From Neomegalonema perideroedes DSM 15528 (lineage in GTDB: Bacteria; Pseudomonadota; Alphaproteobacteria; Rhodobacterales; Rhodobacteraceae): DNA of 64,000 bases. Below, piece by piece: positions 40,838 through 48,939 of the stretch (position 1 is the stretch's first letter; every line of letters starts with the position of its first letter). The notes beneath the pieces were generated by a model. The model was not told the DNA's origin, did not search any database, and saw only the letters and a program-made list of their open reading frames with translations. Location of the stretch: positions 1,411,923 through 1,475,922 of the forward strand of contig NZ_KB893653.1 in NCBI RefSeq assembly GCF_000374145.1. Reading direction: 5' to 3'. Position numbers and translations under genes: made by a program.

Positions 40838-41050
40838 GTGGTTTCGGATCTTGAGGCGCTGAAAACTCCGCCGCCGGAGTTTTCGCGCCTGACGGAGTCG
40901 CAGGCGCTGATTCTCTCCTGCGCCTCCGTGAGCGACCTGACGCCTCTGGCCGGGCTGAGGGAGTTAAAAGAACTCAACCTTCCCGCCTCCGCGACCTGTG
41001 GCCTCGCGCCTCTGGAGCCGCTGGCCGCGCGAGGGCTCAGGATCGGAAGA
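40838..41050 (+). pseudogene. Leucine-rich-repeat fragment (decayed or partial gene)
   Basis: An open frame starting with GTG 5 bases after the kinase stop reads about 70 residues of LRR-like sequence: S-V-S-D-L-T-P-L-A-G-L-R-E-L-K-E-L-N-L and A-P-L-E-P-L-A-A-R-G-L. After ~residue 72 the frame loses this character and continues, without a stop, out of frame under the MFS gene. It looks like the remnant of an LRR protein whose rest is lost; no continuation is seen in the other frames. Confidence 0.4.
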
Positions 41051-41192
41051 CGCGAACAACCCCATCCGCGGCTTTCGCGTCACATCGGGCGCCATATGGG
41101 GGGCGGCGGGCGGCGGGCGGGCCTCGACGCGCTGCGGAGAAAGGCGCATAGGGGGCGGCCTGTCCCTCCCCACTCGCCGGACCTCCTGAATC
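41051..41192 (+). other. Intergenic stretch before the MFS gene
   Basis: Follows the LRR remnant. It holds no convincing gene; it probably contains the promoter of the MFS gene. No clear ribosome site stands close to the ATG at 41193. Confidence 0.3.
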
Positions 41193-42611
41193 ATGTTGAT
41201 TCCGCTCATCATCGCCTGCGCGCTCTTCATGGAGAATCTCGATTCCGCCGTGCTCTCGACGGCCCTTCCGGCCATCTCGCAGGATCTCGGCGTCGATCCC
41301 ATCGCGCTCAAACTGGCCTTCACGAGCTATCTGCTCTCCATCGCGGTCTTCACGCCGATCTCCGGATGGTGCGCCGACCGCTACGGCTCCCGCACCGTCT
41401 TCCGCACCGCCATCGTGATCTTCACGGCGGGCTCTGCGCTTTGCGGCTTCGCCAGCTCGCTGGAGGGCTTCATCGGCGCGCGCGTGGTGCAGGGGCTCGG
41501 CGGGGCGATGATGGTGCCGGTGGGGCGTCTGGTGCTGCTGCGCTCGGTGGAGCGCAAGGATTACGTCCGGGCGCTCTCATGGCTGACCATTCCGGGGCTG
41601 CTCGGGCCGGTGATGGGCGCGCCGCTCGGCGGATTCATCACCACCTATTTCGAATGGCGCTGGATCTTCTGGATCAACATTCCGATTGGAATCCTCGGCT
41701 TCGTTCTGGCCACGATCTTCATCCAGAATTTCCGCGAGGAGAACCCGCCGCCCCTCGACGGGACGGGCTTTCTGCTTTCGGCGCTCGGCATGACGGGGCT
41801 GGTCTTCGGCGTGGCGGTGAGCGGCGTCGGGATGCTGGCGGGCTGGATCGAGATGCTGATCATCTTCGGCGGCGCCGGATTCCTCGCGCTTTACGCGCGC
41901 CACGCCTTCCGCACGCCGCATCCTCTGGTGAATCTGCGGATTCTCAACGTCCAGACCTATCGCGTGAGCGTCACGGCGGGGTCGGTCTTTCGTCTGGCCA
42001 TCGGAGGCTGGCCTTTCCTTCTGCCGCTGATGCTGCAGCTCGGTTTCGGCAAGACGCCCATGGAGAGCGGCCTTCTGACCATGGCCGGAGCGGCGGGCGC
42101 GCTCTCGATGAAATTCGCGGCGCCGCCTTTGCTGCGCCGTTACGGCTTTCGGCGGGTGCTGACGGTCAACGTCTTCCTGACGGCGATTTCTCTGGGCCTC
42201 TACGGCGCGATGAGCGTCGAGACTCCCGCCTTTCTGATCTTCGGCCTGATCTTCGCGGGCGGCTTTCTGCGCTCGCTGCAGTTCACGGCCTTCAACGCCA
42301 TGGCCTACGCCGATCTGCCGAATAATCTGATGAGTCAGGGCACCAGCCTCTCCAGCGTGATGCAGCAGGTCTCCATCGCCTGCGGCGTGACGCTCGCGGC
42401 GCTGCTGCTGGAGACGAGCCGCGGCCTCGACGGGCGGACGGAGCTTGCGGTGTCGGATTTCTCCTTCGCCTTTGTGGTTTTGGCGGGGCTGGCGCTGCTC
42501 TGCGCGCCGATCCTGCTGCGTCTGCCGCCTTCGGCGGGCGAGAACGTGTCCGGGCATCAGGAGAATCCGCGCAACGCCAAGCTGCCCCATCTGCGCGAGC
42601 CGCCGCATTAG
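41193..42611 (+). CDS. MFS drug:H+ antiporter-2 (DHA2) family exporter
   Basis: 472 residues with about 14 membrane helices, typical of the DHA2 family (EmrB-like). It has the motif-A loop G-W-C-A-D-R-Y-G-S-R and the motif-C-like G-L-L-G-P-V-M-G-A-P-L-G-G. Substrate unknown. The protein begins directly with a helix (M-L-I-P-L-I-I-A-C-A-L-F), slightly short at the N-terminus, so an upstream start is possible but not supported. Its TAG stop is the first triplet of the palindromic repeat at 42609-42712. Confidence 0.9.
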   Translation: MLIPLIIACALFMENLDSAVLSTALPAISQDLGVDPIALKLAFTSYLLSIAVFTPISGWCADRYGSRTVFRTAIVIFTAGSALCGFASSLEGFIGARVVQGLGGAMMVPVGRLVLLRSVERKDYVRALSWLTIPGLLGPVMGAPLGGFITTYFEWRWIFWINIPIGILGFVLATIFIQNFREENPPPLDGTGFLLSALGMTGLVFGVAVSGVGMLAGWIEMLIIFGGAGFLALYARHAFRTPHPLVNLRILNVQTYRVSVTAGSVFRLAIGGWPFLLPLMLQLGFGKTPMESGLLTMAGAAGALSMKFAAPPLLRRYGFRRVLTVNVFLTAISLGLYGAMSVETPAFLIFGLIFAGGFLRSLQFTAFNAMAYADLPNNLMSQGTSLSSVMQQVSIACGVTLAALLLETSRGLDGRTELAVSDFSFAFVVLAGLALLCAPILLRLPPSAGENVSGHQENPRNAKLPHLREPPH

Positions 42612-42712
42612 AGCGTTTTCCAGCGAAACCGATCAGGTTTCGCGTCGCGAAAGCGCGACAGAATAAAGAGTTGGAGCGTTTGAACGACCCGATTAGGTCG
42701 GAAAACGCGCTA
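42609..42712. repeat. Intergenic palindromic repeat, copy 1
   Basis: About 104 bases between convergent genes. The ends are inverted: TAGAGCGTTTTCC on the left, and TAGCGCGTTTTCC read from the right. Inside are small stems such as GAAACC/GGTTTC and TTTCGCG/CGCGAAA. Two diverged copies occur at 57338-57442 (opposite orientation) and 58977-59080. Both terminal TAG triplets are used as stop codons, for the MFS gene (plus) and the RHH gene (minus). Confidence 0.85.
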
Positions 42713-42961
42713 AGAGGAGGCTTCGCCGATCTCGCCCTTCAGCGCCGCCCTGAGCGCCCGCACCCGAATGGCCGAAGAGAGATTGAGCTCTCCCTCTTTC
42801 AGGCGCTCGGCGTCGATGCGGGCGGCCATTTCGCCCAGACTCACGCCCTCGGCGGCGGCGAGCGCCCGGAAGGCCGCCCAGAAAGGCGCCTCCAGAGTCA
42901 CGCTGGTGCGGTGCCCCCGGATGCTCAGGGAATGTTTGACCAGCTTCAGGCCGCCGCTCAC
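42710..42961 (-). CDS. Ribbon-helix-helix domain protein
   Basis: 83 residues from a GTG at 42961 that overlaps the stop of the CPBP gene (GTGA). The sequence K-H-S-L-S-I-R-G-H-R-T-S-V-T-L-E-A-P-F-W and S-L-G-E-M-A-A-R-I-D fits the small RHH_4-type family of alphaproteobacterial proteins. RHH folds bind DNA as dimers; this family is often annotated as a regulator or an accessory protein of unknown target. It is coupled to the membrane protease gene. Its TAG stop is provided by the right end of the palindromic repeat. Confidence 0.8.
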   Translation of the reverse strand: MSGGLKLVKHSLSIRGHRTSVTLEAPFWAAFRALAAAEGVSLGEMAARIDAERLKEGELNLSSAIRVRALRAALKGEIGEASS

Positions 42962-43908
42962 GCCTTGAGTCCGATCCAGCGCCCGAAAGGCAGATGCGGA
43001 GTCGTGAAGGCCCAGAAACAAGAGGCGAGATAAAGCGCCATCGTGACCATCAGGCTCAGGGGCGGCAGTCCGGAGGAGGAGAGCGCCGCATCCGGCGAGA
43101 CGTCGCCGCCCGACAGGAAGAGCAGCAGAAAGACGATGTAGTTGTTCATCGCGTGAAAGCCGACGGCGCCTGAAATCCCGCCTTCGGCGCGGGTCATGGC
43201 CAGAGTGATCGCGCCCATGCCCGCCGCGAACAGAATCTGGACCCAGACCATGCCGGCCTCCGTCTGAGAGCTCACGCTGGTGATGTGGAGCCCCGCGAAG
43301 AGGAGCAGCGGCAGGCTCGACCAGAGCCCGACCCAAGGCCGCCAGCGCGCCGCGAGAATTTGCGTCATATGCCCGCGAAAGAGCATCTCCTCCGCGCCGG
43401 ATTGCAGGATCGCCATCGGAAAAAGCAGAACGGCGAACCAGAGAAGCCCGTCCGGCGGGCCGCCCGCCTGCGCCGGAGCGGCGCCCGTCGCCATCGCCGC
43501 CGCGAGATGTCCGGAGGCGAACAGATAGGCCCAGAGCAGAGGAAGGAAACCGATCCGCCCGAGCACGGCGCACAGGACTCCGCCCCAGAAGGGCCGCCAT
43601 TCGAATTGGCGGCTCCAGCCCCAGATCGTCGAGGGCGTCAGGCCGTGCAGCCAGAAGCGCAGGGCGAAGACGCCGATCCAGATCCCCGCGAAGGAGAGCA
43701 GCAGAATCGTCGTGCTGGCGAAGCTGGAGAATTGTTCGAAGCCGCCGGGGCCTGCGCCCATCGCCAGCAACAGGGCGATGGTCAGCAGCATCTGACAGGT
43801 CAAGGCCGCGGCCAGCGACAGGATCACGCTGAGGCCGATCCTCCATCCGCCCCCCAGACGCGCCGCGCGGGCCTGATCCAGCCAGATGTCGAAACGGTCG
43901 CGCGCCAT
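42958..43908 (-). CDS. CPBP family intramembrane metalloprotease
   Basis: 316 residues, about eight membrane helices. The three CPBP (CAAX-protease/bacteriocin-processing) motifs are intact: E173-E174-x-x-x-R178, F-x-x-x-H208, and H252-x-x-x-N256. Such enzymes cut substrates inside the membrane, or act in bacteriocin self-immunity; the substrate is unknown. The ATG is family-like though the ribosome site (GGAGG 5-6 bases upstream) is modest. Coupled to the RHH gene. Confidence 0.9.
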   Translation of the reverse strand: MARDRFDIWLDQARAARLGGGWRIGLSVILSLAAALTCQMLLTIALLLAMGAGPGGFEQFSSFASTTILLLSFAGIWIGVFALRFWLHGLTPSTIWGWSRQFEWRPFWGGVLCAVLGRIGFLPLLWAYLFASGHLAAAMATGAAPAQAGGPPDGLLWFAVLLFPMAILQSGAEEMLFRGHMTQILAARWRPWVGLWSSLPLLLFAGLHITSVSSQTEAGMVWVQILFAAGMGAITLAMTRAEGGISGAVGFHAMNNYIVFLLLFLSGGDVSPDAALSSSGLPPLSLMVTMALYLASCFWAFTTPHLPFGRWIGLKA

Positions 43909-43955
43909 GGGCGGGCCTCCTGCGTTCAGGGCGGACCGCCTCGGGCGCGCGAAAA

Positions 43956-43980
43956 CGCGCGGCCCGTGCAGGGCCGCGCG
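43956..43980 (-). terminator. GC-rich hairpin downstream of etfA
   Basis: Perfect 10-bp stem CGCGCGGCCC (43956-43965) and GGGCCGCGCG (43971-43980) with a 5-base loop. It lies between the etfA stop and the CPBP start on the minus strand. No T-run; together with the next hairpin it probably ends or stabilises the etfBA message. Confidence 0.45.
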
Positions 43981-44011
43981 CCTTGTCGGTCCGCGTCTTA
44001 TACTGAAGCTC

Positions 44012-44035
44012 GCTCCGCCTGAAAAGAGGCGGAGC
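44012..44035 (-). terminator. Hairpin right after etfA
   Basis: Perfect 9-bp stem GCTCCGCCT (44012-44020) and AGGCGGAGC (44027-44035), 6-base loop, starting 8 bases after the etfA stop. It lacks a clear U-run on the minus-strand message. Confidence 0.5.
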
Positions 44036-44042
44036 CCAAGGC

Positions 44043-44945
44043 TCAGCCCAGAGCCTTCTCCAGCTTGGGCGCGATGTCGAAAAGGTCGCCCACAAGGCCG
44101 TAATCGGCGATCTGGAAGATGGGGGCCTCCTCATCCTTATTGATCGCGACGATGACCTTGCTGTCCTTCATGCCCGCCAGATGCTGGATCGCGCCGGAGA
44201 TGCCCAGAGCCACGTAAAGCTGCGGCGCGACCACCTTGCCGGTCTGGCCGACCTGCTGGTCGTTGGGGGCGTATCCGGAATCCACCGCCGCGCGCGAGGC
44301 GCCCACCGCCGCGCCCAGCTTGTCGGCGAGGCTCTCGATGATGGCGAAGTTCTCCTTGGAGCCGACGCCGCGTCCGCCCGAGACGACGATCTTCGCCGCC
44401 GTCAGTTCGGGACGCTCGCTCTTGACCGTCTCGTCCGAGATCCATTCCGAGCCGCCGCCCGAAGCCGCGGCCGAAGCCGCCTCGCTCGGCGCGGAGCCGG
44501 TCGCGGGGGCGGGATCGAAGGCGGCCGTGCGGAAGGTCACGATCTTGATCTTGTCGGAGCTTTTCACGGTCTGGATCGCCGCGCCCGCATAGATCGGGCG
44601 CTCGAAGGTTTCGGCGTCCACCACGCCGATGGCGTCGGAGACGATCATCACGTCGAGCAGCCCCGCCGCGCGGGCGAGGATGTTCTTGCCGTTGGAGGTG
44701 GCGGCGGCCACGATATGCGTGTAGCCCGGCGCCAGAGCCGCCAGCAGAGCCGCCAGAGGCTCGGCGAGGCCATGCGCGTCTCCGGGGGCGGTCAGAACCT
44801 TGGCGACGCCCTGAAGCTTGGCGGCCTCGGCGGCCTCGCCCTGTCCGGCGACGAGGACATGGACCTCGCCTCCGAGCTTCTGGGCGGCGGTCACGGCCTT
44901 GGCGGTCGCGTCGAGCTGCGCGTCGGCGAGCAGAAGAACGGCCAT
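44043..44945 (-). CDS. etfA: Electron transfer flavoprotein alpha subunit
   Basis: 300 residues. N-terminal alpha/beta domain (M-A-V-L-L-L-A-D) and the C-terminal FAD domain with [21 protein letters not shown]-x-L-Y and [12 protein letters not shown]. With EtfB it carries electrons from acyl-CoA and other flavin dehydrogenases to ETF-ubiquinone oxidoreductase. One base separates it from the etfB stop. Confidence 0.97.
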   Translation of the reverse strand: MAVLLLADAQLDATAKAVTAAQKLGGEVHVLVAGQGEAAEAAKLQGVAKVLTAPGDAHGLAEPLAALLAALAPGYTHIVAAATSNGKNILARAAGLLDVMIVSDAIGVVDAETFERPIYAGAAIQTVKSSDKIKIVTFRTAAFDPAPATGSAPSEAASAAASGGGSEWISDETVKSERPELTAAKIVVSGGRGVGSKENFAIIESLADKLGAAVGASRAAVDSGYAPNDQQVGQTGKVVAPQLYVALGISGAIQHLAGMKDSKVIVAINKDEEAPIFQIADYGLVGDLFDIAPKLEKALG

Positions 44946-44946
44946 G

Positions 44947-45708
44947 TCAGAGCACCTTCGCTTCGGTCTTGAGCTTCGCCACCAGCTCCTCGACGGAGCC
45001 GACCTTGATTCCGGCCTTGCGCGCGGGCGGCTCGGAGACCTTCACCACCGTCAGACGCGGCGCCACGTCCACGCCGAGATCGGCGGCGGTCTTGACGTCG
45101 AGCGGCTTTTTCTTGGCCTTCATGATGTTGGGAAGGCTGGCGTAACGCGGTTCGTTGAGGCGCAGATCCGTGGTGACCACGGCGGGCAGGGCCACCTTGA
45201 TCGTCTGGAGTCCGCCGTCGACTTCGCGGGTGACCTTGGCCGCGCCGTCCTCAAGCTCCAGCTTGGAGGCGAAGGTGGCCTGAGGCCAGCCGAGCATCGC
45301 CGCGAGCATTTGTCCGGTGGCGTTGCTGTCGTTGTCGATGGCCTGCTTGCCCATGATGATCAGATCGGGCTTTTCGGCCTCGATGATCGCCTTGAGGATC
45401 TTGGCCACGGCCAGAGGCTCGACGTCCTCGTCGACGCTGGCGGCCGCCTGCACGAGGATCGCGCGGTCGGCGCCCATGGCGAGCGCCGTGCGGAGCGTCT
45501 CTTGCGCTTTATCCACGCCGATGGAGACGGCGATGATCTCCGTGGCCTTTCCGGCCTCCTTCAGACGCACCGCCTCCTCGACGGCGATTTCGTCGAAAGG
45601 ATTCATCGACATCTTGACGTTGGCCAGATCCACGCCCGAGCCGTCGGCTTTCACGCGCGCCTTGACGTTATAGTCGATCACCCGTTTCACGGGCGTCAGA
45701 ATCTTCAT
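44947..45708 (-). CDS. etfB: Electron transfer flavoprotein beta subunit
   Basis: 253 residues beginning [10 protein letters not shown], the family start, with the AMP-binding region G-K-Q-A-I-D-N-D-S and a C-terminal A-K-K-K-P motif. The ATG at 45708 follows GGGAGGCTCC; a longer frame to 45783 has no family match. First gene of the etfBA pair, pairing with fatty-acid or amino-acid oxidation. Confidence 0.96.
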   Translation of the reverse strand: MKILTPVKRVIDYNVKARVKADGSGVDLANVKMSMNPFDEIAVEEAVRLKEAGKATEIIAVSIGVDKAQETLRTALAMGADRAILVQAAASVDEDVEPLAVAKILKAIIEAEKPDLIIMGKQAIDNDSNATGQMLAAMLGWPQATFASKLELEDGAAKVTREVDGGLQTIKVALPAVVTTDLRLNEPRYASLPNIMKAKKKPLDVKTAADLGVDVAPRLTVVKVSEPPARKAGIKVGSVEELVAKLKTEAKVL

Positions 45709-45814
45709 GACGGAGCCTCCCAATCGCAAGATTGCGTCTTGTCCCTTGCGCCTGTCACTAAGACGCGAGGCGCCGGGCGTCAATATCGACGCTGCGGCGC
45801 CCTGAAATCGAAGC

Positions 45815-47296
45815 TCACCACCAGCGGGCGGGCTTGGCCGAGAATTCCGAATCCCGCTCCAGAACCTCGGCGAGGGCCAGAAGGCCGGATTCGTCGAAAG
45901 GCCGCCCGATGAGCTGAAGCCCGAGCGGCGTGCCCTGCTGCGCCAGCCCGGCGGGCAGGCTGACGGCGGGCAATCCGGCGAGGTTCACCGGAACGGTGAA
46001 GACGTCCTCCAGATACATCGCCACCGGATCATTGGTCTTCTCGCCGAGCCCGAAGGCGGGCGAGGGGGTGGTGGGGGTCAGGATGGCGTCGACCTGTTTG
46101 AAGGCCTCGTCGAAATCGCGCTTGATGAGCGCGCGGACCTTCTGAGCGCGCAGATAATAGGCGTCGTAGAAGCCCGCCGAAAGGGCGTAGGCGCCGATCA
46201 TCACGCGGCGGCGGACTTCGCGGCCGAAGCCCTCGGCGCGGGTCTTCTCATAGAGATCGGCGATTCCGTCGCCCTGCGCGAGCTTGGCCCGACGGCCATA
46301 GCGCACGCCGTCGTAGCGGGCGAGATTCGAAGAGGCCTCGGCGGGCGCCACGATGTAATAGGCCGCGAGGGCGTATTTCGTATGCGGCAGAGAAACCTCG
46401 ACCAGCTCCGCCCCGGCCTCGCGCAATTTCAGCGCGCCATGGTCCCAGAGGCTCTGGACCTCGCCGGACAACCCGTCGACGCGATATTCCTTCGGGATTC
46501 CGATCCGCTTGCCCCGGATCGAACCGCCCAGAGCGGCCTCGTAATCGGGCACCGAGATCTCGGCGCTGGTGGAGTCCTTGGGATCGAAGCCCGCGAAGGC
46601 CTTCAGGAAGATCGCCGCGTCGCGGACGGTCTTGGTCATCGGCCCGGCCTGATCCAGCGAGGAGGCGAAGGCCACCACGCCCCAGCGCGAGACGCGCCCA
46701 TAGGTCGGCTTGAGGCCCACGATGCCGGTCAGGGCGGCGGGCTGACGAATGGAGCCGCCCGTATCCGTGCCGAGCGCCGCCAGCGCCAGATCCGCCGAAA
46801 CCGCCGCCGAGGAGCCGCCCGAAGAGCCGCCCGGAGTCAGAGGCTTGGTTTCGCCCTTGCGCCGCCAAGGCGAGATCGCGGGGCCGTAGACGCTGGTCTC
46901 ATTGGAGCTGCCCATGGCGAATTCGTCCATGTTCAGCTTGCCGAGGAAGACCGCGCCCGCCGCCCGCAGCTTGGCCGTGACGGTGGAGTCGTAGGGCGGG
47001 AGGAAGCCTTCGAGAATCCGCGAGGCCGCCTGAGTCGGCACGCCCTCCACGGCGAAGAGATCCTTCACGCCGATGGGCAACCCGCAGAGGTCGGGCGCCT
47101 CGCCTTCGGAAAGGCGCGCGTCGGCGGCTTCGGCCATGGCCAGCGCCGATTCCGGCGTCGGATGGACATAGGCGTTGAGCGCCTTGGCCCCGGCGACGGC
47201 GGCGTTATGGGCCTCGGTCAGCTCGACGGCGCGGAAATCCTTGCGGCGCAGGCCGTCGCGGGCCTCGGCGAGGGTGAGCTTGGTCAGGTCGGTCAT
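45815..47296 (-). CDS. gatA: Asp-tRNA(Asn)/Glu-tRNA(Gln) amidotransferase subunit A
   Basis: 493 residues. Amidase signature with catalytic Lys in G-V-K-D-L-F, and the Gly/Ser-rich [12 protein letters not shown] that holds the cis-Ser and nucleophile Ser. It releases ammonia from glutamine for amidation of misacylated tRNA. I use the ATG at 47296 (GGAG 8 bases upstream) instead of a GTG at 47305 that overlaps the gatC stop. gatB is not in this window. Confidence 0.95.
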   Translation of the reverse strand: MTDLTKLTLAEARDGLRRKDFRAVELTEAHNAAVAGAKALNAYVHPTPESALAMAEAADARLSEGEAPDLCGLPIGVKDLFAVEGVPTQAASRILEGFLPPYDSTVTAKLRAAGAVFLGKLNMDEFAMGSSNETSVYGPAISPWRRKGETKPLTPGGSSGGSSAAVSADLALAALGTDTGGSIRQPAALTGIVGLKPTYGRVSRWGVVAFASSLDQAGPMTKTVRDAAIFLKAFAGFDPKDSTSAEISVPDYEAALGGSIRGKRIGIPKEYRVDGLSGEVQSLWDHGALKLREAGAELVEVSLPHTKYALAAYYIVAPAEASSNLARYDGVRYGRRAKLAQGDGIADLYEKTRAEGFGREVRRRVMIGAYALSAGFYDAYYLRAQKVRALIKRDFDEAFKQVDAILTPTTPSPAFGLGEKTNDPVAMYLEDVFTVPVNLAGLPAVSLPAGLAQQGTPLGLQLIGRPFDESGLLALAEVLERDSEFSAKPARWW

Positions 47297-47301
47297 AACG
47301 C

Positions 47302-47589
47302 TCACTCCACCACTTTAGGCACGACGAAGAAGCCCTCGCGGGTTTCCGGGGCGTTCATCAGGATCTTCTCTTGAATATTCCCGTCGGTCACGACATCGGG
47401 GCGCTGACGGGCGTCGGCGACGTTGGGGGTGGTGAGCGGCTCGACGCCCTCCACGTCCACCTCGTTGAGCTGTTCGATCCAGGTGAGGATGCCGTTCAGC
47501 TCGGCGGCCAGAGGCTCCAGCTCCTCGGTCTTCACGGCGATGCGCGCGAGCTTCGCGGCGCGGCGGACGTCTTCAGCGTCGACGGACAT
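47302..47589 (-). CDS. gatC: Asp-tRNA(Asn)/Glu-tRNA(Gln) amidotransferase subunit C
   Basis: 95 residues. Typical GatC pattern: [10 protein letters not shown] near the N-terminus, [11 protein letters not shown] and a C-terminal [16 protein letters not shown]. It stabilises GatA/GatB. Ribosome site AAGGAGG-like (CAAGGAGG region reads in reverse as GGGAGACCC). Directly upstream of gatA. Confidence 0.95.
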   Translation of the reverse strand: MSVDAEDVRRAAKLARIAVKTEELEPLAAELNGILTWIEQLNEVDVEGVEPLTTPNVADARQRPDVVTDGNIQEKILMNAPETREGFFVVPKVVE

Positions 47590-47685
47590 TCAAAGGGTCT
47601 CCCAAGGAGGGCTTTTGCGCAGGCTGGGGTCTTTTAAGCCCATCGGGCGGCCTTTTCCAAGCCGCCTTATTCGTCTCGCCCCTGA

Positions 47686-48513
47686 TCAGCCCAGCAAAGC
47701 CTTGCGCAGCATGTTCAGCGCGATCAGCCCGAGGAAGATCGCGAAGATCCGCTTGAGCGGCTTGACGTCGAGCTTATGGGCCAGCCGCGCGCCATAGGGC
47801 GCCAGAAGCGCCGTCAGAGGCGTGATCAGCAGGAAGGCGGGGATGTTCACATAGCCGAGGCTGTAGGGCGGGCGGTTGGGCTCGCCCCAGCCGGTGAGGA
47901 TGAAGAGCAGCATCGAGGGCAGGGCGATGATGAAGCCGAAGCCCGAAGCCGTGCCGATGGCCCGATGGATCGCCACGCCGTACAGCGAGAGGATCGCCAC
48001 CCCGAAGGCGCCGCCGCCGATGCCCATCAGCGCTGAGAGGAAGCCGAGCCCCAAACCCCAAGCCGCCCGGATTCCGCCGGCGGGGGGCGCCTCGCCGAGC
48101 CGGGTCTTGGGATTGCCGAGGCCCATTTGCGCGGAGGTCAGCAGAGCCAGCGAGCCGAAGACGATCATCAGCCCGCGCGTGTCGAGGCTCCCCGCGACCA
48201 GCCCGCCGAGCGCCGCGCCTCCGGCCACCCAAGGCGCCCAGGCCTTGAGCAATTCCCAATCCACCGCGCCCTTGCCGGAATGCGTCCGCACGGAGCGTTG
48301 CGAGGTGAAGACGATGGTCGCCAGAGAGGTGCCCACCGCCACATGCATCAGATGGTCCTGCGGAAAGCCGAGCGCCGAAAACACGTAATAAAAGGCGGGC
48401 ACCAGAACCGCCCCGCCGCCGATGCCCAGCAGCCCCGCGATCAGCCCTGCGAAGACCCCCACCGCCGCCAGAAGCGCGAACAGCGGCGCCAGAGTCGCAA
48501 AATCCATCGTCAT
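47686..48513 (-). CDS. TauE/SafE family membrane exporter
   Basis: 275 residues, about eight membrane helices. Two family repeats each begin with a G-I-G-G-G motif (G-L-L-G-I-G-G-G-A-V-L-V-P near residue 25 and S-A-L-M-G-I-G-G-G-A-F-G near 160). Members export sulfite, sulfoacetate or other organosulfonates; the substrate here is unknown. ATG at 48513 follows AAGGGA by 7 bases; the longer open frame to 48645 is not family-like. Confidence 0.9.
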   Translation of the reverse strand: MTMDFATLAPLFALLAAVGVFAGLIAGLLGIGGGAVLVPAFYYVFSALGFPQDHLMHVAVGTSLATIVFTSQRSVRTHSGKGAVDWELLKAWAPWVAGGAALGGLVAGSLDTRGLMIVFGSLALLTSAQMGLGNPKTRLGEAPPAGGIRAAWGLGLGFLSALMGIGGGAFGVAILSLYGVAIHRAIGTASGFGFIIALPSMLLFILTGWGEPNRPPYSLGYVNIPAFLLITPLTALLAPYGARLAHKLDVKPLKRIFAIFLGLIALNMLRKALLG

Positions 48514-48939
48514 TCCCGCATCCCTTCGCAGTTGCGGGAAAAGATTCGGCCCAGCCGCGCGGATTGGCAAGCGAAAACCATAGGCCCTTTCAGGGCTCGG
48601 CCCGGAGCCGGTTTTTCGTGCGCCGCAAGACGAAAGGAGGGCCATGACGAGAAGATAAAATTCGAACGAAATGGATCGTGCCGCGTAATATGGCCGTCGT
48701 CCTAGAATTCAAGACGAGATTTATAAAATCCGGTGCGAAATTTGGCGGAATTTTGGCGAAGCCATAGGAAGTTCTCGGAAATTAACGGGTTTTCGCGCCG
48801 ACTTGGGCGTATTCCATAAAATTGGAGCCAAGCATCTATAGTTTTACTTTGAAAAACTTCCGGCGTTTAGTTTCGATTGAGAGTTTCGGCCCAAGCTCCG
48901 GATCAAGACCTCGGGGGGAGGTCCCGCAAGGAGGGATCC
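48514..48939. promoter_or_regulatory. A/T-rich divergent intergenic region
   Basis: 426 bases between the TauE/SafE gene and the secreted protease gene. Bases 48640-48880 are strikingly A/T-rich against a ~65% G+C background, with runs such as TTTATAAAAT and CCATAAAATTGG. It should hold promoters for both genes and could hide a small RNA or an unusual regulatory sequence. No coding frame is convincing. Confidence 0.45.
48907..48923 (+). other. Hairpin before the protease ribosome site
   Basis: Arms GACCTC (48907-48912) and GAGGTC (48918-48923) around a 5-G loop, a few bases upstream of the AAGGAGG of the protease gene. It may shape leader stability or translation. Confidence 0.4.

Noticed and set aside
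40838-42325. 495-residue open frame read as one gene from the LRR fragment
   Set aside because: Only the first ~70 residues look like protein; the remainder lies in the wrong frame of the MFS gene.
42710-44134. 474-residue minus-strand frame ending in the RHH domain
   Set aside because: Everything before the GTG at 42961 is the wrong frame of the CPBP protease; the RHH gene is only 83 codons.
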